Part shown: positions 1 through 7,488 of the stretch, piece by piece
Numbering within the stretch: position 1 is the first letter of the stretch
Layout: every line of letters begins with the position of its first letter
NCBI GenBank assembly: GCA_001072465.1
Contig: JVKM01000061.1
Coordinates: 1-64,000, forward strand
Length of the DNA stretch: 64,000 nt
Reading direction: 5' to 3'
Source of the DNA: Xylanimonas cellulosilytica
GTDB taxonomy: Bacteria; Actinomycetota; Actinomycetes; Actinomycetales; Actinomycetaceae
Translations under genes and position numbers: made by a program
Notes under the pieces: model-generated
Seen by the model: only the letters and a program-made list of their open reading frames with translations
What the model was told of the DNA's origin: nothing
Database searches by the model: none

Positions 1-726
1 GCCCAGATCTTTTCACGAACCCCCAACGGGTGCGGTCACAGGCAGGTAGCCATGTGCCTGCGTGCTGAGGAAGGGGAGCGCATCGCCGATAAGACGGTCT
101 TGAAGATGATGCGCCAGATGGGGCTGCGCTGCGGCATACGCCGCGAGAGGGCCTACCACAGGTACAACTCCTACAAGGGGGACGTGGGGCAACGCTTCGA
201 CAACATCATCGGTCGCGACTTTACGGCGACCGGCCCCTGGCAGAAAATGGGTACCGATGTCACCGAGTTCAAGCTCTCCTTCGGTAAGGCCTACCTCGCT
301 CCGGTCTACGACTTTGCCAGCAAAGAGATTGTCGCCTACTCCATCTCTATGTGCCCCAACCTCGCCCAGCAACAAGAGATGCTCCAGATACTCATGGACG
401 CCAAACCAGCAGGGGTCGAGCCGATCTTGCACTCGGACATGGGATGGCAGTACCAGCACGAGAGCTACATCAGCACGCTTGCCGATAACGGTTTCATCCA
501 GAGCATGTCACGCAAAGGCAACTGCATCGACAACGGTGCCACTGAGCAGGTCTTCGGTCACATCAAGGACGAGTTTTTTCGCGGCCAAGACTGGCAGACC
601 TTCGAGAGCTTCAAAGCCGACCTCGACGCCTACATCACGCACTGGAACACAACACGACGCCAAGTAAAGCTCAAGGGCCTGACCCCGGCAGAATACCGGG
701 ATCAGGCCCTACAGGAAGCCGCATAA
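1..726 (+). CDS. IS3-family transposase OrfB (DDE integrase core), 5' truncated by window edge
   Basis: The reading frame is open from base 1, so the first ATG at 52 is probably internal; the preceding codons (IFSRTPNGCGHRQVA) and the following RIADKTVLKMMRQMGLRC match the HTH_21-like region that precedes the integrase core in IS3 OrfB proteins. The DDE triad is visible: D in GTDVTEF, D in LHSDMGWQY, and E in NGATEQVFGHIKDE. The C-terminal LKGLTPAEYRDQAL is the usual IS3 OrfB ending, so the 3' end looks complete. In this family the enzyme cuts and joins element ends after a programmed -1 frameshift from orfA; orfA is not visible here. No frameshift or stop is seen in the part present. Confidence 0.9.
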   Translation, partial: AQIFSRTPNGCGHRQVAMCLRAEEGERIADKTVLKMMRQMGLRCGIRRERAYHRYNSYKGDVGQRFDNIIGRDFTATGPWQKMGTDVTEFKLSFGKAYLAPVYDFASKEIVAYSISMCPNLAQQQEMLQILMDAKPAGVEPILHSDMGWQYQHESYISTLADNGFIQSMSRKGNCIDNGATEQVFGHIKDEFFRGQDWQTFESFKADLDAYITHWNTTRRQVKLKGLTPAEYRDQALQEAA

Positions 727-743
727 CGGCTACCATTTAAAGC

Positions 744-767
744 GTCCAAGTTTCGGGGCGCAGTTCA
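744..767 (+). repeat. Putative right terminal inverted repeat of the IS3 element
   Basis: About 24 bp starting 17 bases after the transposase stop, ending in CA as IS3-family right ends do. The mate lies outside the window, so this is inferred from position and form. Confidence 0.5.
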
Positions 768-771
768 TTTC

Positions 772-786
772 CACGAGGCCGGGGCC
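772..786. repeat. Unpaired arm of the ACGAGGCCGGGGC intergenic motif
   Basis: CACGAGGCCGGGGCC lies 4 bases beyond the IS right end and just downstream of the TauE-family gene stop. Elsewhere in the window this sequence pairs with a reverse copy to make a hairpin. Here the partner is absent on the visible side, which fits separation of the two arms by the IS. Confidence 0.6.
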
Positions 787-793
787 GTTTCGT

Positions 794-1594
794 TCAGCTC
801 TGGGCGCGGGCTTTCTTACGCATCTTCAGGATCGTCGAGGCGATGATGGAGAGCAGGAAGATGTTGAAGAGGATCGCGCCCACGCTCGGAGATACCCACG
901 TGGCCACGAGGCGCCCGACGGGGGTCGTGGCTGCAGCGGATGCACCGACGATGAGGCCGACGCGCAGGTCGACCATGCGGTGACGCAGGTTGGTGACGGT
1001 GCCGGCGATGCCGGTGGGGATCATGACGAGGAGGGACGTGCCGCGCGCGATGAGGTCCCCCGCGCCGACAGCGAGTTCCATGCCGGGCACGATGACGGAT
1101 CCGCCGCCCACGCCGACCAGGCCGGAGAGGATACCGGCGCACAGGCCGACCAGGATCATGAGCGCGCACGAGGTCGGGGTCAGCGACACGCTTCCCTCTC
1201 GCGTGGGGACGTGCAGGTATTGGGAGACGATGACGAAGACGGTGAAGCCGATGAGGATCCAGGGCAGGGAGGGCGCGGGGAGGCGGCGCAGGAGCCACAC
1301 GCCGATCTGGGAGCCGGCGAGCGCGCCGACGACGAGGAGGGCGGCTCCGGCCCAGGAGACCTCGCCGTGGAGGGCGTAGTTACCCGAGCCCACGGCGGCG
1401 GTGACGATGATGGCGGCGAGCGACGTGGCTGAGGCTCGGCGCTGATCCATGCCCAGGACGGCCATCAGGGCGGGCACGATGACGAGGCCACCTCCCACTC
1501 CAAAGACTCCGGAAAGGAATCCTGCGCCGACTCCCGTCGCGATGACGAGAAGGACGCGGCGCGGGGTGAGGGGCTGAGAGTCGACGTGGGCCAT
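794..1594 (-). CDS. Sulfite exporter TauE/SafE family membrane protein
   Basis: A 266-residue, almost wholly hydrophobic protein with about eight predicted membrane segments. It shows the two-fold internal symmetry of the TauE/SafE (DUF81) family: the motif GVFGVGGGLVIVP near residue 30 is repeated as GLVGVGGGSVIVP near residue 160, each followed by a segment rich in small residues and then a basic loop. Family members export sulfite, sulfoacetate or other organosulfur anions, but most are uncharacterised, and no sulfur-metabolism gene lies nearby to fix the substrate. The ATG at 1594 is the only sensible start, directly before the first membrane segment. It is convergent with the transposase and separated from it by a probable terminator remnant. 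Confidence 0.85.
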   Translation of the reverse strand: MAHVDSQPLTPRRVLLVIATGVGAGFLSGVFGVGGGLVIVPALMAVLGMDQRRASATSLAAIIVTAAVGSGNYALHGEVSWAGAALLVVGALAGSQIGVWLLRRLPAPSLPWILIGFTVFVIVSQYLHVPTREGSVSLTPTSCALMILVGLCAGILSGLVGVGGGSVIVPGMELAVGAGDLIARGTSLLVMIPTGIAGTVTNLRHRMVDLRVGLIVGASAAATTPVGRLVATWVSPSVGAILFNIFLLSIIASTILKMRKKARAQS

Positions 1595-1724
1595 GTCTCT
1601 ACTCTAGTCCTGAGATGAAGCGTCTTCCGTTCCACGCCTTCACGCCGCGCGAAACCATTGTGTAGGCCCTGTTCAGGGTCGTTTGGGCGGGCGTAGACTT
1701 TTGGCATCGACGAAAGGAAAAGCA

Positions 1725-2276
1725 ATGTCCAAGGTTCTGGTCGTGTCGGGTCATCCCCGCACCGGCGATGATTCGGTAGCGAATAAGACGATTCTGGAGA
1801 AGCTATCCTCCCTGCTTCCGGGCGTCGAGATCGATCATCTTGACGAGTTGTATCCCTATTACGTGTTTGACGTTGAGGCGGAGCAGAACAAGCTTGCCGC
1901 GGCCGACGTGATCGTGTTGCAGTATCCGCTGTGGTGGTATGGCTGGCCGGCACTGCTGCAGAAGTGGATGGAGGATGTGTTTGTGCGCGGTTTCAGCCAC
2001 GGGTCTACGGGGACGGCGCTGCGCGGTAAGAAGCTGGTGGTGTCGGTGACGACGGGGGCATCGGAGGCTTACTACGCTCCGGATTCCGTTGATTTCAACG
2101 ACTTGCTGACGCCCGCGAAGGCGACGTGCGCGCTGACGGGCATGGAGTTTGCGGGGAGCCTTCCGCTGTTCGGGGTGTCATACGCGAATCGTACGGATGA
2201 GGCGGCGCGCGCCGACATGGTGCAGCGTTCGCGCGAGCACGCGAAGCACCTCGCGGAGTTCGTCTCCTCCCTCTGA
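1725..2276 (+). CDS. NAD(P)H-dependent oxidoreductase, flavodoxin-like fold (KefF/MdaB type)
   Basis: A 183-residue flavodoxin-fold protein of the NAD(P)H:quinone reductase / KefF superfamily. It opens with a beta strand and phosphate-binding loop, MSKVLVVSGHPRTGDD, and carries the diagnostic YPLWWYGWPALLQKW segment near residue 65, where family members contact the flavin and substrate. Later come GKKLVVSVTTGASEAYY and the GxE segment ALTGMEFAG. Enzymes of this type reduce quinones or electrophiles with NAD(P)H using FMN or FAD, in the cytosol. The start at 1725 is preferred over an upstream in-frame codon at 1683 because AAAGGA lies 7-12 bases before it and homologues begin at this point. 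Monocistronic, with an imperfect hairpin downstream at 2315-2347. Confidence 0.85.
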   Translation: MSKVLVVSGHPRTGDDSVANKTILEKLSSLLPGVEIDHLDELYPYYVFDVEAEQNKLAAADVIVLQYPLWWYGWPALLQKWMEDVFVRGFSHGSTGTALRGKKLVVSVTTGASEAYYAPDSVDFNDLLTPAKATCALTGMEFAGSLPLFGVSYANRTDEAARADMVQRSREHAKHLAEFVSSL

Positions 2277-2314
2277 GCTTCTGCTCCCCTGCCGCCAGGC
2301 AGGAGACGAACCCA

Positions 2315-2347
2315 GCCCCGACCTCGTGCGTTGTACGAGGCCGGGGC
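2315..2347 (+). terminator. Hairpin of the ACGAGGCCGGGGC family (imperfect)
   Basis: Left arm GCCCCGACCTCGT at 2315-2327, right arm ACGAGGCCGGGGC at 2335-2347, one mismatch. An outer pair, CTGCTCCC at 2281 and GGGAGCAG at 2349, can extend the stem. It follows the oxidoreductase stop by about 40 bases. Confidence 0.65.
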
Positions 2348-2433
2348 CGGGAGCAGGTGAGGCTGGTGTCGCCGAGACGCAGGGAGCGTGAGGGACCGAA
2401 CTTCGCATCTCAGTGCTCCGTTAGGATGGGGGC

Positions 2434-3447
2434 ATGACAGATACGCGTGACCCGCGAGGGATTGTTAACTTCTTTGTCCGGTACCTGGTGCTCCACGTGA
2501 TCTTCCTGGTCGGGCTCCCGCTCTCGTATGCCATGGACCTGGCCCTCATCTACTTCTTTGGCTTCCTGGGCTTCTTCACCTTCTTCCAGGTGCTGATAGC
2601 CATCACGCGAAAGTTCCTCCAGAAGGCCGGATCGTGGAAGCCTGTCGCGATCGTGGGGGCCGTATTCTCCGACGTGGCAGTCCTGTGGTTCTTGGGATGG
2701 CTGGTGAGCGGTATATCCAACGGCCCCAGCTGGGGGCTCGTGACCCAGTGGCTGCCCTACCACTTAGTCGCCGCCTTGTGCGCGTGGGGACTCCGCGAGT
2801 TCGTCTACTGGTTGAGCCCACGAGACACTGCTACGCCCAGCACCCCTAACAGTCCCACCGATCCGGCTGTTACGGAGAACCCCGCCGGCTCCGAAGACGC
2901 GGATGGAGGCATGACAAAATCGAGAGACCCTCGAGGCATTGTGACGTTCGTCGTCCGATACCTGGTCCTCCACGTGATCTTCCTGGCCGGGCTGTGGGTT
3001 TCCTATGCCATGGGGCGGAGACTCGCCCACTTCTACTTCTATGGCTTCATGGGCTTCTTCACCTTCTTCCAGGTGTTGATAGCCATTACCCGAAAGTTCC
3101 TCGAGAAGGGCGGATGGTGGAAGGCGGTCGCCATCGCGGGTGCTGTCTTCTCCGACGTGCCGGTCCTGTGGTTCTTGGGAGTTTTGCTGGGATATTATGT
3201 CGGCGGTCCCAGCTGGTGGCTCGTAACCCCTTGGTTGTACTACCATCTCGTCGCTGCCTTGTGCGCGTGGGGGCTCCACGAGATCTTCCATTGGCTAAGC
3301 CCACGACTCACTGCTAGGCCCAGCGCCTCTGACAGTCCCGCCGCTCCGGCTGAAACCGAGAACACGGGCGATTCCAACGTTGCAGACGCCCCAACAGCGA
3401 CCAGGGTTACCGAAGCAGACAGCGACGGCGGCAGCGACAAGCAGTAG
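2434..3447 (+). CDS. Membrane protein built from two fused tandem copies of one gene
   Basis: I do not recognise a characterised family. The 337-residue product consists of two homologous halves, residues 1-158 and 159-337. Each begins MT-x-(S/T)RDPRGIV, has a segment RYLVLHVIFL, the block GFFTFFQVLIAITRKFL, then GAVFSDV-x-VLWFLG, then YHLVAALCAWGL and WLSPR, ending in a Ser/Pro/Thr/Glu-rich tail. Each half is predicted to have four membrane helices with a cytosolic, proline-rich acidic tail. The second half starts at an internal ATG (2910) preceded by GGATGGAGGC, close to the GGATGGGGGC before the true start at 2434, so the duplication carried the ribosome-binding region with it. The first copy's stop has been lost, joining the two. 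Confidence 0.75.
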   Translation: MTDTRDPRGIVNFFVRYLVLHVIFLVGLPLSYAMDLALIYFFGFLGFFTFFQVLIAITRKFLQKAGSWKPVAIVGAVFSDVAVLWFLGWLVSGISNGPSWGLVTQWLPYHLVAALCAWGLREFVYWLSPRDTATPSTPNSPTDPAVTENPAGSEDADGGMTKSRDPRGIVTFVVRYLVLHVIFLAGLWVSYAMGRRLAHFYFYGFMGFFTFFQVLIAITRKFLEKGGWWKAVAIAGAVFSDVPVLWFLGVLLGYYVGGPSWWLVTPWLYYHLVAALCAWGLHEIFHWLSPRLTARPSASDSPAAPAETENTGDSNVADAPTATRVTEADSDGGSDKQ

Positions 3448-3506
3448 TCCGTTGTCTCAGGAGCGGCTTCGACTGCTCCCCTGCCGCTAGAGAATAGGCA
3501 AAAACT

Positions 3507-3538
3507 GGCCCCGACCTCGCTTTCTCGAGGCCGGGGCC
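3507..3538. terminator. Convergent hairpin, ACGAGGCCGGGGC family
   Basis: Arms GGCCCCGACCTCG (3507-3519) and CGAGGCCGGGGCC (3526-3538), one mismatch, between the stops of the tandem membrane gene and hsdR. It shares flanking sequence (CTGCTCCCCTGCCGC upstream) with the hairpin at 2315. Confidence 0.7.
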
Positions 3539-3544
3539 GGTTCG

Positions 3545-6500
3545 TCACAGTCCTCCGAGTCCGGAGAAGCGTTCGACCCAGGTCCGCAGCGCGTCGAGGA
3601 CACGCGTGCGGATGGCTTCGCGGCTGCCACCGCCACCGAAGCGGCGGGCCGGGGGAAGGATCGAGGACAGGCCGGTGCCTTCGTCGGGGACGTAGCCCTC
3701 GCGCAGGGAGTCGTACGCGAAGTCTCGCGCACCTTCGCCGAGGCGTTCGGCCTCAATGATTGCGTCGAGTTCGCTGTCGCGCCTGGCGGCGATGAAAGAC
3801 TCGAACTCTGTGGGAACGTCCCCGTTGAGGGACACCCGGCGGTAGAATTCTTCGATGAGGTCGCGTTTGCCGCGCAGGGCGGGTGATGCAGCGAGGGCGC
3901 GCGTGATTTCGACGGGGATTTCACGGTCGTCGCCGTCGCCGCGCTCGCCCCGATGGTGTTCGACCAGCATGAGGATGTAGTCGACGTTGATGTCGACCTG
4001 CTTGACGAGCTCCATTTCGAAGACGAGCTCGTCCGCGATCGGTTCCTTCTCCACCTTCGAGCGCTCGCGCGCCTCGTGATAGAGGTCCAGGTAGACGCTC
4101 CTGTAGTCTTCGAGCTCGCGCGGAGCGATCGTGTCGTCACCCTCGAAGTCATCGAAGGACGTGAGGATGTTGCGCAGGCGCAGGACCTGCCCCATGAGGT
4201 CGATGAAACGCTTCTGTTCCTTTTCGGATGCGATCGATCCGATGGGCAGGGGGAAACCGATGCGAAGCTGCTCGATGGTCTCGAGGTAGGTGGACAGGTA
4301 CTCGCCGTATGGGCGCAGGAGTACCTGACCGCGCGCCTCTTTGTTGCCGAAGAGGGCGATCGCGTCGTTCGTGGCCTCTTCGAGGTTGCGGAAGCAGACG
4401 ATGTTTCCGAATGTCTTGACGGAGTTGAGGATTCGGTTCGTGCGCGAGAAGGCCTGGATGAGGCCGTGAGCGCGCAGGTTCTTGTCGACCCACAGGGTGT
4501 TGAGGGACTTGGAGTCGAAGCCGGTGAGGAACATGTCGACGACGATGACCAGGTCGATGCGTCTTTCGGCGAGAGCCGTTGACAGGCTCGTGTAGTATCC
4601 CTCGAATCCCGAGGCATCGGTGCCGAAGCTGGCACCGAACTGCTGGTTGTAGTCTGCGATCGCCTCGTCGAGGAAGGCACGGTCGTCCTGGGAGAGGGCC
4701 GAGGGATCCATGGATTCTTCGGAGAGCAGGCCCGTTCCCGGAGCCTCGGCGTTAGGCGCGTATGAGTAGATGATTCCGACGCTGAGCCTGCGTGCCTCCG
4801 GCAGGTCTGCCTGTTGGCGCTTGAACTCCTGGTAGTAGGCACGGGCAGCCTTGATGGAGGAGGTGGCGAACAGGGAGTTGAAGCCGTTGACGCGCCGTTC
4901 CTTGTACTGGAAGGAGGCGTGCCGCTTCGTCTTTTGGTTGAAGTGTTCGAGGATGTAGGAGACCACGGCCGAGATGCGCTGCGGGTTCATGTAGGCGCTG
5001 TCGGTATCGATGCCTTCGACGTCGTGGTTGTCGATGCCGTCTCGCACGCGGAACGAGTTGAGGTAGTCGACGCGGAACGGCAGGACGGTCTTGTCCCGGA
5101 TGGCGTCGACGATTGTGTAGGAGTGCAGCTGGTCCCCGAAGGCCTGCTCGGTCGTCCGTAGGTTTGCTTTGCCGGAGCTGGAGGCGTTTTCCGCGAAGAT
5201 GGGTGTTCCGGTGAAGCCGAAGAGATGGTAGTTGCGGAAGGCTCGCGTGATGTCGGTGTGCATGTCGCCGAACTGGCTGCGGTGGCATTCATCGAAGACG
5301 AGGACGACGTGCCCGGAGTAGATGGCGTGCCCGCGGTGGCTCTTGACGAAGGTCGCGAGCTTTTGGATGGTGGTGACGATGATAGGCGTGGACGGGTCGT
5401 TGATTTGCTGGGCGAGCTGGCGTGTGGATTGGTTGGCGGAGACGGTCCCCTCGGCGAAGGCGTTGTATTCGCGGATGGTCTGATGGTCGAGGTCCTTACG
5501 GTCAACGACGAAGAGGACCTTATCGACCCCTTCCATGCCGGCGGCGAGCTTCGCGGTCTTGAAGGACGTGAGGGTCTTTCCGGAGCCGGTGGTGTGCCAG
5601 ATGTATCCGCCGGCGGCGACGGTGCCCGTCTGGTTGTTCATGCTGGAGGTCTTGATGCGCTGGAGGATCGCTTCGGTCGCGGCGATCTGGTAGGGGCGCA
5701 TCACGAGGAGTTCATCGCGGGTGTTGAGCACGCAGTAGCGTGTAAGGATGGCGAGGATGGTGCGCTTGGCCAGGAATGTGGCGGCGAAGTCGGTGAGGTC
5801 CGGAATCTGATTGTTGGCGGCGTCGGTCCACCACATGGTGAATTCGTAGGATCGCGCGTTCGCGGCGGCCACCTGTCGGTGTGTGCCCTGGTTTTCGGTG
5901 ATGTGCTGGAGGCGCACGGTGTTGGAGTAGTACTTGGTGTGTGCGCCGTTGGAGATGACGAAGATCTGCACGTAGCCGAAGAGCCCGTCGCCTGCGCCGG
6001 CGTGGAAGGAGTCGCGCTGGTAGCGGTCGATCTGGTTGAAGGCTTGGCGCAGTTCTTCGCCACGTCGCTTGAGTTCGATGTGGACGAGGGGCAGGCCGTT
6101 GACGAGGATGGTGACGTCGTAGCGGTTGGAGCGCGCGCCCGTGTCGATGGCGTACTGGCGGATCACCTGCACCTTGTTGCGGTGAATGTTGGTCTTGTCG
6201 ATGAGGCTGATGTTTTTGGTGGTGCCGTCGTCGTGGGTGAGGACCTGCACGTGGTCCTCCTGGATGCGGCGGGCTTTGGCGACGACGGGGTTCCCGTCGG
6301 AGGAGCGGACGTCGACGATCGAATGCCGGTAGAAGTCCTTCCATTCCCGGTCGCTGAAACGGTAGTTGTTGAGGGCCTCGAGCTGGACGCGCAGGTTCGC
6401 TTCCAGTCCGTCGCGGTCGTGGATATCCACATATTCGTAGGCTTGGGCGCACAGCTGTTTGATGAGGTCGTCCTCGAGGGCGGCTTCGCTCTGGTAGTCC

Positions 6501-6598
6501 TGTTCCTGGTCGCGGGTCGGGTGGTAGAGACCGACGACCGTGAATTCGTCGGAGACGACGACGGGTTCGATGCGGGGGCGAGGTGCGTCGGTGGACAC
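3545..6598 (-). CDS. hsdR: Type I restriction enzyme, R (HsdR) subunit
   Basis: A 1017-residue HsdR, normal length for the family. The N-terminal nuclease domain has the PD-(D/E)xK pattern around residues 160-180 (YDVTILVNG, then HIELKRR). Next are the two RecA-like motor domains with Walker A GSGKT (Lys about residue 341), the DEAD-type box DECHRS and motif III FGFTGTP; the helicase C-terminal part includes FLTGFDSK and FSRTNRIL. The remainder resembles the EcoR124-type C-terminal domain that docks on the methylase. Family function: ATP-driven translocation and random cleavage of DNA unmethylated at the HsdS target. The start is GTG at 6598 with AAAGGA 7 bases upstream. It is separated from hsdS-hsdM by a divergent DUF4065 gene, so it has its own promoter region. 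Confidence 0.97.
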   Translation of the reverse strand: MSTDAPRPRIEPVVVSDEFTVVGLYHPTRDQEQDYQSEAALEDDLIKQLCAQAYEYVDIHDRDGLEANLRVQLEALNNYRFSDREWKDFYRHSIVDVRSSDGNPVVAKARRIQEDHVQVLTHDDGTTKNISLIDKTNIHRNKVQVIRQYAIDTGARSNRYDVTILVNGLPLVHIELKRRGEELRQAFNQIDRYQRDSFHAGAGDGLFGYVQIFVISNGAHTKYYSNTVRLQHITENQGTHRQVAAANARSYEFTMWWTDAANNQIPDLTDFAATFLAKRTILAILTRYCVLNTRDELLVMRPYQIAATEAILQRIKTSSMNNQTGTVAAGGYIWHTTGSGKTLTSFKTAKLAAGMEGVDKVLFVVDRKDLDHQTIREYNAFAEGTVSANQSTRQLAQQINDPSTPIIVTTIQKLATFVKSHRGHAIYSGHVVLVFDECHRSQFGDMHTDITRAFRNYHLFGFTGTPIFAENASSSGKANLRTTEQAFGDQLHSYTIVDAIRDKTVLPFRVDYLNSFRVRDGIDNHDVEGIDTDSAYMNPQRISAVVSYILEHFNQKTKRHASFQYKERRVNGFNSLFATSSIKAARAYYQEFKRQQADLPEARRLSVGIIYSYAPNAEAPGTGLLSEESMDPSALSQDDRAFLDEAIADYNQQFGASFGTDASGFEGYYTSLSTALAERRIDLVIVVDMFLTGFDSKSLNTLWVDKNLRAHGLIQAFSRTNRILNSVKTFGNIVCFRNLEEATNDAIALFGNKEARGQVLLRPYGEYLSTYLETIEQLRIGFPLPIGSIASEKEQKRFIDLMGQVLRLRNILTSFDDFEGDDTIAPRELEDYRSVYLDLYHEARERSKVEKEPIADELVFEMELVKQVDINVDYILMLVEHHRGERGDGDDREIPVEITRALAASPALRGKRDLIEEFYRRVSLNGDVPTEFESFIAARRDSELDAIIEAERLGEGARDFAYDSLREGYVPDEGTGLSSILPPARRFGGGGSREAIRTRVLDALRTWVERFSGLGGL

Positions 6599-6627
6599 TC
6601 GCGTTCCTTTCTCTACGGGTCTCTTTC

Positions 6628-6640
6628 ACGAGGCCGGGGC
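6628..6640. repeat. Unpaired arm of the ACGAGGCCGGGGC motif
   Basis: ACGAGGCCGGGGC, 30 bases upstream of the hsdR start, with no reverse copy close enough to form a hairpin. The nearest reverse-orientation single arm is at 10524, beyond hsdM, so the two single arms bracket the DUF4065-hsdS-hsdM segment. Confidence 0.6.
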
Positions 6641-6768
6641 TGGCAAGCGGGAGGCTTCCCTCCCGTCTGGTGACGTTGATCCGATGCTAACGTCACCCAC
6701 CATCATCTGCGTCCAGGCTCTCCCGGCGGCGTCAGCTGAAAGACAAACCTGAAGCCTGTTCAACCCGA

Positions 6769-6797
6769 CTGATATAGCCCTGAACGCCGAGTATAAT
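6769..6797 (+). promoter_or_regulatory. Sigma70-type promoter of the DUF4065 gene
   Basis: A consensus -10 TATAAT at 6792-6797 with CTGATA at 6769-6774 (4 of 6 to the -35 consensus) and a 17-base spacer. GTTCA at 6758 and TGAAC at 6781 bracket the -35 as a possible operator half-site pair. The expected transcript start, about 6804, lies 11 bases before the GAGGAGGAG ribosome-binding site at 6815. Confidence 0.65.
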
Positions 6798-6829
6798 CGC
6801 GTGGCAACTACGCAGAGGAGGAGACCAAC

Positions 6830-7279
6830 ACGGCACGGTCAATCGTTGATGTCGCAGCCTACATCCTGGAGCGTACCAATACGGTACTGACAATGAAGCT
6901 CCAGAAGCTGGCGTTCTACGCCCAGGTCCAACACCTTGTCACCACGGGAGCACCGCTGTTCCCCGAGGACTTTCAGGCGTGGCGGGGCGGCCCGGTCGTA
7001 CCCGAACTCTATGCCCTGCATCGCGGCATGTTCCTGATTCGTCCGGGCGAACTGGTGTCCGGCGACTCGTCTGCTCTCACCGATGCTGAACGCGCTCTCA
7101 TCGATAGCGTGTGTTCTGCACTGGGCGACATGACAGGTGCCGAGCTGAGTGAACGGACGCACCTTGAATCGCCCTGGCTGAATGCACGCGAGGGACTGGC
7201 ACCATCCGATCCCTCGAATGCAGTTATCACGCAGGAAGCAATGCGCAGCTACTACCAGGAACATCCTGTCCTTGCTTAA
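6830..7279 (+). CDS. Panacea (DUF4065/SocA-like) antitoxin-type protein, probable ACG start
   Basis: A 149-residue protein if started at ACG 6830. Panacea/SocA/GepA-like proteins typically open with a VDVAxYILE helix, a short linker, then MKLQKLxYYAQ. Here that order (ARSIVDVAAYILERT, then TMKLQKLAFYAQ) is read only by extending upstream of the first ATG at 6893; the extension is open from 6797 and contains no ATG, GTG or TTG. ACG at 6830 sits 6 bases after the strong Shine-Dalgarno GAGGAGGAG (6815-6823) and downstream of a consensus promoter. Later motifs AWRGGPVVPELY and a C-terminal YYQEHP also fit. In the family, Panacea proteins neutralise diverse adjacent toxins; no toxin gene is visible here. 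Either translation starts at ACG, or a former ATG has mutated and only a shorter product is made from 6893. Confidence 0.8.
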   Translation, partial: TARSIVDVAAYILERTNTVLTMKLQKLAFYAQVQHLVTTGAPLFPEDFQAWRGGPVVPELYALHRGMFLIRPGELVSGDSSALTDAERALIDSVCSALGDMTGAELSERTHLESPWLNAREGLAPSDPSNAVITQEAMRSYYQEHPVLA

Positions 7280-7449
7280 TTGCCTAATGCTGCCCCGTTG
7301 CTCTGGCGCCGCTATGGCCACTAGGATAATCGCAGAGCAAGGGCTGAAACGGGTACGAAGCAGATCACCTGCAGACGACGACCGCGAAACCCGACAAAAC
7401 AGGGCCTCGTAATAGTCCACTCGTGGACGGCAAGCTGAAGTCACGCCCT

Positions 7450-7485
7450 CGTGTTTCCCCTCGCGCACGCGCGAGGGGAAACACG
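7450..7485. terminator. Perfect 16-bp convergent hairpin
   Basis: CGTGTTTCCCCTCGCG (7450-7465) and CGCGAGGGGAAACACG (7470-7485) with a 4-base loop, between the convergent DUF4065 and hsdS stops. Works as a stem on either strand. Confidence 0.7.
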
Positions 7486-7488
7486 TCT

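Larger units (their letters stand above)
1..767 (+). mobile_element. IS3-family insertion sequence, right part
   Basis: The window opens inside a transposase reading frame and the element ends just after it. Bases 744-767 (starting GTCCAAGTTTCGGGGCGC and ending in CA) have the look of an IS3-family right terminal inverted repeat, which usually end in CA. The left end and orfA lie outside the window, so the inverted repeat cannot be paired. Directly beyond the end, at 772-786, is one unpaired arm of the terminator motif found elsewhere as a hairpin, suggesting the element inserted in or beside a terminator. Confidence 0.7.

Noticed and set aside
5225..6673. 482-codon plus-strand frame over hsdR
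   Set aside because: Antisense to a well-supported HsdR; Val/Gly/Asp-rich with no family sequence.
7280..7449. Toxin gene partner for the DUF4065 protein
   Set aside because: About 170 bases to the convergent terminator contain only short frames without ribosome-binding sites or toxin motifs.
7450..7485. Possible CRISPR repeat (GTGTTTCCCC-type palindrome like type I-E repeats)
   Set aside because: Only one copy, no spacers, no cas genes; its place between convergent stops makes it a terminator.
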